DNA of 64,000 nucleotides, taken from contig NZ_CP121110.1 in assembly GCF_029625315.1 (NCBI RefSeq), forward strand, positions 4,244,501 through 4,308,500, given 5' to 3'. Positions within the stretch are counted from its first letter, which is position 1, and each line of letters opens with the position of its first letter. Position numbers and translations under genes: made by a program. The stretch comes from Flavobacterium ginsengisoli. GTDB lineage: Bacteria > Bacteroidota > Bacteroidia > Flavobacteriales > Flavobacteriaceae. Under the pieces are notes generated by a model. That model had not been told where the DNA came from, ran no database searches, and was given only the letters and a program-made list of their open reading frames with translations. Below, in pieces: positions 53,220-63,101 of the stretch.

Positions 53220-55639
53220 ATGAAAAAAATAATATACGTTCTTATTTTGTTTTTTACTTTTCTATTTTCATATAATGTTAAAGCACAAGATATTTTAAAA
53301 AGTAAAGACTTAAGTACAATTAAAGTTGATTATTTATCTGATGATGACTTGTCTAAAATTAGTACACAACTTAAAAGTAACAATACTACAATAGAACAAG
53401 TTGAGCCAATGGCCCTATCAAGAGGAATGAGCCAGACTGAATACGATAAATTGAAAACCAAACTTAACGAGTATTTAGCAAAACAAAACAAGGGTATTGA
53501 CGAAAAACCAAAAAAACAAGAAGATAAGGTTGAATTTGGAAGAAAACAAGATAAAATTAAAAATGAAAAGGTTAAAGACTCTGCAAATGTTTTAATTTTT
53601 GGTTCCGAATTGTTTGATAATCCTACGTTAAATTTTGAGCCTGATTTAAAAATGGCAACTCCTGTAAATTATGTATTAGGACCAGGCGACGAATTGCAAG
53701 TAAGTGTTTATGGTGTTCAAGAGTACAATGCGTCAATACCAGTCTCTCTTGAAGGGAAAGTTGCTATTCAATATGTGGGACAGATTTCAGTATCTGGAAT
53801 GTCTATTGAAGTCGCTACTAAAAATAAAAGTCGCTATTGCAAAAGTATATAGTACTGTTCGTTCTGGGCAATCTCAGGTAAGCGTTAGCTTAAGTCAAAT
53901 AAGAACAATCAAAATAACTATAGTAGGAGGTAAACAACCTGGAAATTACTCAATTTCTTCTCTAGCTACAGTTTATAACGCTCTACATTTAGCGGGTGGT
54001 CCAGGAAAAAATGGAAGTTATAGAAATATTGAATTAATTAGAAATAATAAAGTATATAAGAATATTGATATCTATAGATTTTTAGTAAAAGGAGATCAAT
54101 CTGACAATGTTACTCTAAAAGAAAATGATGTAATAAGAATTCCAGCATATAGTCAGCGAGTTACTGTAGAAGGAGAAGTTAAGCGTCCCGGTATTTTTGA
54201 AATGAAGAAAGGAGAAACTTTTTCCGATTTATTAAATTTTGCTTCAGGTTTCAATGAATTTGCTTATACAGCTTCAGTAAATGTATTACAAAAAACGGGC
54301 AAAGAATTTAAAGTGCATGATATAAATGAAAGCGAATATAATTCATATCTTCCTCAATCAGGAGATGTTTTCAGGATTACAAAAATTTTAAATCGTTTTG
54401 AAAATAGAATTAAAATAGAAGGTGCTGTTTTTAGACCAGATTATTATTCTTTTACTGAGGGGATGCGAGTGTCTGATCTTATTACTAGAGCTGAGGGACT
54501 GAAAGAAGATGCCTATAGTAAAAGAGCAAGAATAGTTCGTCTAAAAAATGACCTAACGACAGAGATTATTAATGTAGATCTAGATTCTGCATTGTCTGGC
54601 GATTTAAATGCAGATATTGAATTAAAAGAGAAGACATAGTTACTGTTTATTCTATTTTAGATTTTAGAGAAGAATATAAAGTTACTATTGATGGAGAAGT
54701 AAAAAATCCAGGAGAATATGATTATTTAGAAAATTTGACTCTTAACGATTTAATTGTGCAAGTTGGCGGTTTGACAGGGTCAGCATCTAAAAGAGTTGAA
54801 ATTGCTAGAATGATAAAGTCTGACTTTATCGATGATTCAGATCCAAAACGTATTGAATTAGTCCAATTTGAAATTACCGCAGATAATAATGAACAAGCCA
54901 AGAATTTTATTTTAAAACCTTTTGATGTAGTTAATATTCGAAGAATAGCTGTTTATGAAAAACCGCAAATGGTAGTTATAAAAGGAGCTGTTACATATCC
55001 TGGGAAATATGTTTTAGCAAATAAAAAAGAAACTGTTTATAATGTTGTAATGAGAGCTGGCGGACTTACCTCTGTGGCCAATTTGGAGGGGATGAAAATT
55101 CTTAGACCAATTAAGGAAGATCAAATTGAAAAATTAAAAAGTGTTGATTTGAATTTAAAAACGGATACGCTAAATAATAAATTAATAAATAAACTTGAAA
55201 ATGAATTAAAGTTTTCGACAATTCCAATTAACTGGGAAAAAATAGTAAAGAATAAAAATCATTATTCCAACGTGACACTATTCCTGGTGATGAAATTGAG
55301 GTTGCAGTTTATAATGAAGGGGTAAAAGTAACAGGAAACGTATTGTTAACATCTGAAATTCCATATCGAAGTGGAAAAGGCTTTAAATATTATATTAATT
55401 CTGTTGGAGGAGTTGATAGTAAAGGTTGGAAGAAAAAAGCCTACATTATTTATCCAAATGGAAAAGCTGATGTAACAAAATCATTCTTGTTTTTTAGATT
55501 TTATCCAAACGTAGAGCCAGATTCACAGATAGTTGTTCCTGAAAAACCTGAAACTAAAAAGATGAGCACAGGAGAATGGGTAAGTATAGGAAGCGTATTG
55601 ACTAGTCTAGCATTATTGATTGTAACAGCTTTTAAATAA
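53220..55639 (+). CDS. SLBB-domain polysaccharide export protein (three frameshifts)
   Basis: Signal peptide MKKIIYVLILFFTFLFSYNV (cleavage near KAQ), then a Poly_export domain (NYVLGPGDELQVSVYGVQEY) and several SLBB repeats (IVGGKQPGNYSISSLATVYN, EGEVKRPGIFEMKKGETFSD, EGAVFRPDYYSFTEGMRVSD, DGEVKNPGEYDY, KGAVTYPGKYVL). A C-terminal membrane anchor starts at SIGSVLTSLALLIVTAF. Frame breaks at about 53820 (A run), about 54628 and about 55278. Corrected length about 806 residues, far longer than the first Wza. Second export channel of the locus. Confidence 0.85.
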
Positions 55640-55646
55640 TTTTAGA

Positions 55647-56708
55647 ATGAATAAAACTATAGATAACGACGAAATTTCACTAAAAGAATTATTATCGATT
55701 GCATCGGATTGGTATGCATATTTGCTTTCTAAATGGAAAATTATTTTAATAGTAGGAATCATTGGAGCTTCTTTAGGTGTAATATACTCTATAATTAAAA
55801 AACCTACATACAAAGCGACATTATCTTTTGCTTTAGAGGATGAAAAAGGAGGAGGTATTGGTGGTGCTTTAGGACTCGCAAGTACATTGGGACTTGATTT
55901 AGGAGGGAGTGCTGGAGGTATATTTACAGCGACCAATTTAACAGAACTTTTTAAATCAAGAGCAATGGTTGAAAAGACGTTGCTGAGTCCTGTTGTAATA
56001 AATGGTAAAACAATTTCTTTGGCAGAGATGTATATTCAAAACAATGAATGGAGAGAAAATTGGAATGAAAAGCCTCAATTAAAAAGCATTCAGTTTTTAC
56101 CAAATCAACAGCGACAAGAATTTACTAGGGCAAAAGATAGTATTTTAGGAGAAATCTATAAAAAACTTTCAAATTCTGGTTTAATTGTTGCCATTAAAGA
56201 TAAAAAAGTATCGATAATTACAATGGAAGTTTCATCTACAGATGAACTATTTTCTAAATATTTCTGCGAAGCATTAGCGAAGCAGGTAGGTAAATTTTAT
56301 ATTGATACAAAAAGTAAAAAGGCCAGAATGAATATGGATATTTTGGAACATCAAACAGATTCTATCCGAAATGAACTTAATGGAGCTATAACGGGAGTTG
56401 CAGTAGCTAATGATAATACTTTTAATCTGAACCCTGCTCTAAATGTACGTCGTGCTCCTTCAGTTCGCAGACAGGTAGATGTACAGGCTAATACAGCTAT
56501 ATTAACAGAATTGGTAAAACAAACAGAGCTTGCAAAAGTTACTTTAAGAAGAGAAACTCCTTTGATTCAAGTTATTGATAGACCAATTTTGCCACTAGAA
56601 AAAGAAAGATTTGGTAAATTAAAAGGGATTGTTTTAGGAGGCTTTTTATTTGGTTTTATTACCATTGCCTTTTTAACCATTAAGCGTATCGTTAAACAAT
56701 TAGTTTAA
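55647..56708 (+). CDS. Wzz-type chain-length determinant without kinase domain
   Basis: A 353-residue inner-membrane protein: N-terminal helix at about 34-51 (IILIVGIIGASLGVIYSII), a periplasmic region with LGLDLGGSAGGIF, PxxP-like VIDRPILPLEKERFGKLKG and a C-terminal helix at about 325-345. No Walker motifs. It pairs with the SLBB protein 7 bases upstream; the first module instead has the Wzc-like kinase. Confidence 0.88.
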   Translation: MNKTIDNDEISLKELLSIASDWYAYLLSKWKIILIVGIIGASLGVIYSIIKKPTYKATLSFALEDEKGGGIGGALGLASTLGLDLGGSAGGIFTATNLTELFKSRAMVEKTLLSPVVINGKTISLAEMYIQNNEWRENWNEKPQLKSIQFLPNQQRQEFTRAKDSILGEIYKKLSNSGLIVAIKDKKVSIITMEVSSTDELFSKYFCEALAKQVGKFYIDTKSKKARMNMDILEHQTDSIRNELNGAITGVAVANDNTFNLNPALNVRRAPSVRRQVDVQANTAILTELVKQTELAKVTLRRETPLIQVIDRPILPLEKERFGKLKGIVLGGFLFGFITIAFLTIKRIVKQLV

Positions 56709-56740
56709 AAATTTTATAACAAAAATCAATAATAACAATT

Positions 56741-57750
56741 ATGTTAGATAATAAAACAATATTAATTACTGGAGGAACAGGGTCATTAGGAAAGGCACTA
56801 ACTAAACATATACTTGAAATTTGTCCTACAATTAAGAAGTTAATTATTTTTTCTCGAGATGAGCAAAAACAATTTCAAATGGCTCAAGAGTATCCACAAC
56901 AGCAGTATCCTCAAATTAGATTTTTTTTGGGAGATGTTAGAGATGAACAAAGATTAATAAGAGCTTTTCAAGGGGTTGATTATGTTATACATGCGGCTGC
57001 TATGAAACATGTTCATTTGGCTGAGTATAATCCAGATGAATGTATTAAAACAAATATTGGAGGAGCTCAAAATGTAATACATGCCGCTATGCAAACTAAT
57101 GTGAAAAATGTTGTGGCTTTATCTACAGATAAAGCTTGTGCGCCTATTAATTTGTATGGAGCTACAAAATTAACATCAGATAAGTTATTTGTTGCGGCAA
57201 ATAATATTAAAGGAGTTAATCCTATTAGATTTTCAGTTGTAAGATATGGTAATGTAATGGGGTCTAATGGTTCTGTAATTCCATTTTTTATTAATAAAAA
57301 GAAGAACGGAAAATTACCAATTACTGATGTAGCAATGACACGTTTTAATATTTCTCTTCAAGGAGGAGTGGATATGGTTATGCATGCGTTAGAACATGCC
57401 TGGGGAGGGAAATTTTTATACCGAAAATTCCTTCATATAGAATAACAGATGTTGCAGAAGCAGTAGCTCCTAATTGCCCAATTGATATTGTGGGGATTAG
57501 ACCAGGTGAAAAGATACATGAAGAAATGATTACTGCGTCTGATTCCTTTTATACATATGATTTAGGGAAATATTATACGATTTTACCTTCTATTCCTAAT
57601 TTTAAACTTGATGATTATTTAAATCATTTTAAAGCAAAAAAAGTTGAAGAAGGTTTTTATTATAATTCAGGAACAAATGAAGACTGGGAGACTGTTGATA
57701 GTTTGAGAAGTTTGATAAAAGAACATGTAGATGCAAATTTTGAAGTGTAA
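56741..57750 (+). CDS. pseB: UDP-N-acetylglucosamine 4,6-dehydratase (inverting), PseB (frameshifted)
   Basis: First pathway step to pseudaminic acid. ITGGTGSLGKALTKHIL binds NADP, FSRDEQKQFQM, HAAAMKHVHLAEYNP, STDKACAPINLYGATKLTSD has the catalytic residues. One base is missing near 57410 in GGAGGGAAATTTTT; restored it reads GGEIFIPKIPSYRITDV, then GIRPGEKIHEEMI. Corrected length 336 residues. Stop overlaps the pseC start (TAATG). Confidence 0.93.
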
Positions 57751-58905
57751 TGAGAAATAAAGTTATACCATACGGTAGACAAGAAGTAACAGATGAAGAT
57801 ATTAAAGTTGTAATAGAAACTTTAAAATCAGATTTTTTAACCCAAGGACCGAAAATAAAAGAATTTGAGGAAAAATTTGCTAAATCGGTTGATGCTAGGT
57901 ATGCTGTAGCTGTCAATAATGCTACTGCAGGCCTTCATATAGCAGTTATGGCTCTTGGATTAAAAGAAGGAGACAGGGTAATTTCTACTCCAATTACTTT
58001 TGCAGCCTCAGCTAATTGTGCACGATTTGTGGGAGCAGAAGTTTGGTTTGCAGATATTGATCGGGATACTTATTTATTATCGCTCGAAAAAACAAGAGAA
58101 TTAATTTTAAGCAAACCGAAGGGCTTTTTTAAGGGAATTATTCCTGTAGATTTTGCTGGATTGCCTGTAAATTTAGAAGATTTTAGAAAACTAGCAAATG
58201 AACATGATCTTTGGATTTTAGAGGATGCTTGTCATGCACCAGGAGGATACTTTATAGACTCAAAAGAACAAAAACAATTTTGTGGAAATGGAGTCTATGC
58301 GGATGCAAGCAGTTTTTTCATTTCATCCCGTAAAACATATTGCGTGTGGAGAAGGAGGTATGGTCACAACAAACTCTGAAGAAGTATATAAAAAATTATT
58401 GCTATTGCGTTCTCACGGAATAACGAAAGAAAACATGTCAGAAAACCATGGAGGTTGGTTTTACGAAATGCAAACCTTAGGTTTCAATTATAGAATAACT
58501 GATTTTCAGGCTGCCTTAGGAATATCTCAATTAGCTAGAAATGAAAGAGGAGTTATCATTAGAAATGAAATTTCTGATCGTTATAAAAAAGCTTTTTTAG
58601 GAAAAGTGAAATTTCAAACTTTGCCAGAAAATTTTTTAAATGCACACCATCTTTTCGTAATTGAAGTCAATGATAGAAAAGGATTATATGATTATTTGCA
58701 TGAAAATAAAATATATGCCCAAATACATTATATTCCTGTTCATAAGTTGCCTTATTATAAAGAGATTGGATATAATACAGATACAGATTTGAGCAAATCA
58801 GAAGATTATTATTCAAAATGTATTAGTTTGCCAATGTACCCAACTTTGAGCGCTGAGGAACAAGATTTTGTTATAATGAAAACACTCGAATTTTTAAATG
58901 TCTAA
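57750..58905 (+). CDS. pseC: UDP-4-keto-6-deoxy-AltNAc aminotransferase PseC (frameshifted)
   Basis: PLP-dependent DegT/DnrJ/EryC1-family enzyme. IPYGRQEVTDEDI, VNNATAGLHIAVMALGLKEG, EDACHAPGGYFI and, after an extra A at about 58307 (GCAGC read as GCAAGC), AVFSFHPVKHIACGEGGMVT with the PLP-binding Lys. Corrected length 384 residues. It adds the 4-amino group on the pseudaminic acid path. Confidence 0.93.
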
Positions 58906-59591
58906 TCTTTGTATAATTCCTGCAAGGGGAGGAAGTAAGCGAATTCCGCGAAAAAACATCAAGTTATTTCTGGGTAAACCAATAATTGCTTATTCAATTG
59001 AAGCGAGCAATTAATTCTAAATTATTCGATGAGGTAATGGTTTCTACTGATGATCCAGAAATTGCTGAAATAGCAACAAAATTTGGAGCAAATGTACCAT
59101 TTTTCAGAACAGAAAAAACAGCAAATGATTTCGCTACAACTTTTGATGTAATTGAAGAAGTTCTTCTAAACTATAAAGATTTAGATCAAAATTACGATGT
59201 AGTTTGCTGTCTTTACGCTTGCGCACCGTTTGCAACTTCAATTAAACTTACTGAAAGTTTAGAAGTTTTAGAAAAGAATAATTATGATAGTGTTTTTCCT
59301 GTTATGCAATTCGGATTTCCTATTCAAAGAAGTTTAAAATTTGAAGATGATAAGATTAAATTTTTCTACCCTGAATTTAGTTTGTCAAGATCACAGGATT
59401 TAGAGAAAAGTTACCATGATGCTGGACAATTTTATTGGATGCAGGTTGATAAATGCTTGCCAGAAAAAAAGATTTTAACCGGAAATAGTGGGAGTATAGT
59501 TATTTCTGAAATGGAGGGTCAAGATATTGATAACGAAGTGGATTGGAAATTAGCTGAATTAAAATATGAATTGCTACAAAGTATTAAATAA
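58898..59591 (+). CDS. pseF: Pseudaminic acid cytidylyltransferase PseF (frameshifted)
   Basis: MSNLCIIPARGGSKRIPRKN carries the nucleotidyltransferase signature; the ATG at 58898 overlaps the pseC stop. An extra G at about 59005 (GCAGC read as GCGAGC) separates AYSIEA from AINSKLFDEVMVSTDDPEIA. Later DSVFPVMQFGFPIQRSLKF and YHDAGQFYWM are PseF-like. Corrected length 230 residues. It activates pseudaminic acid as CMP-Pse. Confidence 0.92.
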
Positions 59592-60123
59592 CCAGAAATA
59601 TTCTGAAGGAGATTTTTCAATCATACCAATTCGTTACGAAGATCGTTTAGATATAATGAAATGGCGTAATGAACAAATTTATCATTTGCGTCAAGATAAA
59701 CCATTAACAGTTGAAAGTCAGGAAAATTATTTCAATAATATAGTGTCTAAGCTTTTTGACCAAGAAAAACCAAACCAAATTTTATTTTCTTTTTTAAGAA
59801 ATGAAGAGTTTGTTGGTTATGGAGGATTGGTTCACATTAATTGGGTTGATAAAAATGCTGAGATATCATTCTTAATGAATACAAATTTAGAAAAGGAATT
59901 TTATAGTTCTTTTTTGTTGAATTTTCTAAGTTTAATTGAAAAAGTTGCATTTAGTGATTTAGATTTGTTTAAAATTTACACATACGCTTTTGACGTGCGA
60001 CCACAGCTTTATCCAATACTTGAGCAATCTAATTTTTTTAAAGAAGCCGTATTAAAGAATCATTGTTTCTATTATGGAAGTTTTAAAGATGTTATTATAC
60101 ATAGTAAATTTAATATATTGTGA
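59566..60123 (+). CDS. GNAT family acetyltransferase in the pseudaminic acid locus
   Basis: A 185-residue protein with an Acetyltransf_3 pattern: SIIPIRYEDRLDIMKWRNEQ, ILFSFLRNEEFVGYGGLVHI, NAEISFLM, and a C-terminal ILEQSNFFKEAVLKNHCFYY. Overlaps pseF by 26 bases. It may place a second acyl group on the sugar or stand in for part of the pathway; its substrate is unknown. The GNAT fold is also fused to or next to pseG in some loci. Confidence 0.75.
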   Translation: MNCYKVLNNQKYSEGDFSIIPIRYEDRLDIMKWRNEQIYHLRQDKPLTVESQENYFNNIVSKLFDQEKPNQILFSFLRNEEFVGYGGLVHINWVDKNAEISFLMNTNLEKEFYSSFLLNFLSLIEKVAFSDLDLFKIYTYAFDVRPQLYPILEQSNFFKEAVLKNHCFYYGSFKDVIIHSKFNIL

Positions 60124-60689
60124 TGGGATGTAAATATACTTACGTAAATTTCACTGATTTAAATAATGAAGAATTATTATTGGTATTTAATTGGAGAAAT
60201 AATTACGAAGTAAGAAAATGGATGTATAGTACTGATTTAGTTGAGTTAGATAACCATTTTAATTTTGTTGAAAGATTAAAAACGGATAAATCTAAATTGT
60301 ACTTCCTTGTAAAAAGAAATGATTTGCCGATTGGTACTTTTTCACTAACTGGAATAGAAAATGGAGAAGCCGAATGGGGTTATTATGTGGCTCCAGATTA
60401 TCATCATAAAAATATAGGAGTTGAATTTTATTATTATGCATTAGAATATATTTATTTGGTATTAAAGATGAAAAATGTGAAAGGATACGTTTTAACTACT
60501 AATAAGTCAGCAAATTCATTTAGTGATCTCTTTGGTTTTTCAAAAGTAATATCAAAATTTACTAGTTCGGGAAATAACAACGATGAATATTTTTTTAGAG
60601 AAATGTCTGAAAATGTGTGGGAAGAAAAAGTTAGAAAAAATAAAAAAATCGAAAGGCTCTTAGAATTGACGGTAAAATCAACAATTTAA
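60123..60689 (+). CDS. pseH: UDP-4-amino-sugar N-acetyltransferase PseH-like
   Basis: A 188-residue GNAT protein with the PseH pattern NWRNNYEVRKWMYSTDLV, LYFLVKRNDLPIGTFSLTGI, GEAEWGYYVAPDYHHKNIGV and LKMKNVKGYVLTTNKSANSF. It acetylates the 4-amino group made by PseC. The ATG at 60123 overlaps the stop of the previous gene; a GTG at 60120 is also in frame. Confidence 0.85.
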   Translation: MGCKYTYVNFTDLNNEELLLVFNWRNNYEVRKWMYSTDLVELDNHFNFVERLKTDKSKLYFLVKRNDLPIGTFSLTGIENGEAEWGYYVAPDYHHKNIGVEFYYYALEYIYLVLKMKNVKGYVLTTNKSANSFSDLFGFSKVISKFTSSGNNNDEYFFREMSENVWEEKVRKNKKIERLLELTVKSTI

Positions 60690-60794
60690 TATTGATCAAT
60701 TAAGAGTTAATTAATGTGTTTGTGATTTCTTTGCTGTTGTATATTAGTAATTTAAGATTTTACAAAACATTCGTGTTTAAAAAAATAAAAAGTA

Positions 60795-61817
60795 ATGGAA
60801 GCGTTTTTAAATGGAATCTCGTATTATTTGCCAGAAAAAGTTTTGGATAATTCAGAACTTTCTTCGATGTTTCCTGAATGGTCTGTTGAGAAAATTTCTC
60901 AAAAAACAGGAATTATTAGCAGACATATCGCGGATGAGGATGAATCATCAAGTGATATGGCAATTAAGGCCTTGGAGAATTTTATAAATGACTATAATTT
61001 TGATAAATCATTAATAGATTATATCATTCTTTGTACTCAGACACCAGATTATCTCCTTCCAACTACAGCTTGTATCATTCAAGATAAAGCAGGATTATCA
61101 AAGAGATGTGGAGCAATAGATGTTAATTTAGGATGCTCTGGATATATATACGGATTGGGTCTTGCAAAAGGACTTGTTTCTACGGGGCAAGCTAAAAATG
61201 TGATTTTGATTACTTCTGAAATGTATTCAAAAATTATTCATCCGAAAGATAAGTCTAATCGAACAATTTTTGGGGATGGTGCAACGGCAACATTAATAAC
61301 ATCTGAACCTAATTATAAACATTTTTCGGCGAAGATTAAAAACTTTAAATACGGAACAGACGGTAGTGGATTTGACCATTTAATCGTAAAAAATAGTGGA
61401 GTTAAAATAGATAGAGAGAATCAAAAAGATTTCTATGATGAGGAGGATAATTTTGTATCTAACGATGATTATCTTTATATGAATGGTAAGGAAATTTTTA
61501 ACTTTACTGCATTTGAAATACCAAAATTAGTGGCTAATACGCTTGAAGTCAATGCTCTTTCTTTAGCAGAGATTGATATGGTAATTTTTCATCAAGCAAA
61601 TGCTTTTATGCTTGATTTTATTAGAAAAAGATGTGGTATTGATTCAGATAAATTCTATGTTTCAATGAGCGACATAGGTAATACTGTTTCATCAACAATT
61701 CCTATTGCGCTTAGTCGAGTAATAAAAGAAAATAGGTTTAAAACAAATCAAGAAGCCTTGCTCTGCGGTTTTGGAGTTGGTTTGTCAATGGCGGGAGTAG
61801 TAATTGAAATTTGTTAA
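60795..61817 (+). CDS. Beta-ketoacyl-ACP synthase III-like protein (first copy)
   Basis: A 340-residue thiolase-fold enzyme: FLNGISYYLPEKVLDN, RHIADEDESSSDMA, TQTPDYLLPTTACIIQ. Catalytic triad Cys114 in NLGCSGYIYG, His265 in VIFHQANAF and Asn295 in DIGNTVSST. It shares long identical stretches with the copy at 62072. KAS III condenses acyl-CoA with malonyl-ACP; these O-antigen-type copies probably act on a special chain. Placed inside the Pse gene set, 105 bases after pseH. Confidence 0.9.
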   Translation: MEAFLNGISYYLPEKVLDNSELSSMFPEWSVEKISQKTGIISRHIADEDESSSDMAIKALENFINDYNFDKSLIDYIILCTQTPDYLLPTTACIIQDKAGLSKRCGAIDVNLGCSGYIYGLGLAKGLVSTGQAKNVILITSEMYSKIIHPKDKSNRTIFGDGATATLITSEPNYKHFSAKIKNFKYGTDGSGFDHLIVKNSGVKIDRENQKDFYDEEDNFVSNDDYLYMNGKEIFNFTAFEIPKLVANTLEVNALSLAEIDMVIFHQANAFMLDFIRKRCGIDSDKFYVSMSDIGNTVSSTIPIALSRVIKENRFKTNQEALLCGFGVGLSMAGVVIEIC

Positions 61818-61834
61818 ATTAAAAATATAAAAAT

Positions 61835-62071
61835 ATGGAAAAAGAAATTTTTGTTTCAAATGTTAGACAACAATTTATTGATGCTGAAGAGATTGTTTTA
61901 GAAATGTCTACTGAATTTAGACAATTAGATAGTTATGATTCATTGACTGGAATGACTATTATGGTTATGATAAAAGATGAGTACGGTGTTGATATTTCTG
62001 AAAGTGATTACAGAGCAAAGAAAACTGTGCAAGAGCTATATGAATATGTGTTAGCAAAAACAGAAAAAGTA
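61835..62071 (+). CDS. Acyl carrier protein
   Basis: A 78-79 residue helical, acidic protein with the phosphopantetheine site in LDSYDSLTGM (DSL, Ser36) and GVDISESDYRAKKTVQELYE. It has no stop here: the frame runs GAA AAA GTA ATG into the next KAS III. An A-run change at 62064-62068 would restore a TAATG stop/start overlap, as at rplC-rplD and pseB-pseC. It would carry the chain for the flanking KAS III enzymes. Confidence 0.85.
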
Positions 62072-63090
62072 ATGGATGCCTATATTAATGGTATTTCTTA
62101 CTATTTGCCCGAGAAGGCAATTACAAATGATGAGTTGCAAGAGATCTTTCCTGAATGGGAAGTTGATAAGGTAGCATCTCGCATTGGCGTAGAAAAAAGA
62201 TATTTGTCATCAACTACTGAATTTACAAGTGATTTAGCTATCGCAAGTGCAAATAAATTAATTGAGGATTATAACATTGATAAATCCTCAGTTGATTATT
62301 TGATTATTTGTTCACAGACGCCTGATTATTTATTGCCTGCAACTTCATGTATTGTACAAGATAAGACAGGTTTGCCAAAATCAATTGGAGCATTAGATAT
62401 TAATCTAGGCTGTTCTGGTTATATTTATGGTTTAGGCTTTGCAAAAGGATTAATATTTTCGGGCCAGGCTAAAAATATCATTTTTGTGACTTCTGAAACA
62501 TTAACAAAATTTATCCATCAAGACGATAAAGCTAATAGAGCTTTATTTGGCGATGCTGCAACAGCGACATTTATTACATCTGAACCAAATAAAGATTTTT
62601 TTCTGCAAAGATAAAAAACTTTAAATATGGTACCGATGGAAGTGGTTATGATAAATTGATAATTAAAAATAGTGCTGGACATTTAAATAAAAAGGAATCG
62701 AACAGTATTTTGGATGACGATGGAAACTTTGTTTTAAATGACGATTATTTGTATATGAACGGTACTGAGATTTTTAATTTTACAGCTTTCGAAATTCCAA
62801 AATTAATAAAAAACATTTTAGATGTAAATAATCTAACATTAGATGATTTATCTATGACTGTACTACATCAGGCAAATTCATTTATGCTTGATTTTATTAG
62901 AAAAAGAAGTGGCATTGCTTCAGAAAAGATGTATATTAATTTACTCGAAACAGGAAATACTTTATCTTCAACAATTCCAATAGCGCTTTGTAAATTAATT
63001 GAAAACAATCAGATAAAAGAGCATAATAAAATTTTATTATCGGGATTTGGTGTTGGTTTATCCATGGCAGGTGTAATAATCGAAAATTAA
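62072..63090 (+). CDS. Beta-ketoacyl-ACP synthase III-like protein (second copy, frameshifted)
   Basis: Starts MDAYINGISYYLPEKAITND, colinear with the first copy. Catalytic Cys in NLGCSGYIYG, His in VLHQANSFML, Asn in ETGNTLSSTI. One T is missing from the T7 at 62596-62602; restored it reads DFFSAKIKNFKYGTDG, exactly as in the first copy. Corrected length 339 residues. In this sequence it is fused in frame to the acyl carrier protein. Confidence 0.88.
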
Positions 63091-63101
63091 AAATTAAAGA
63101 A

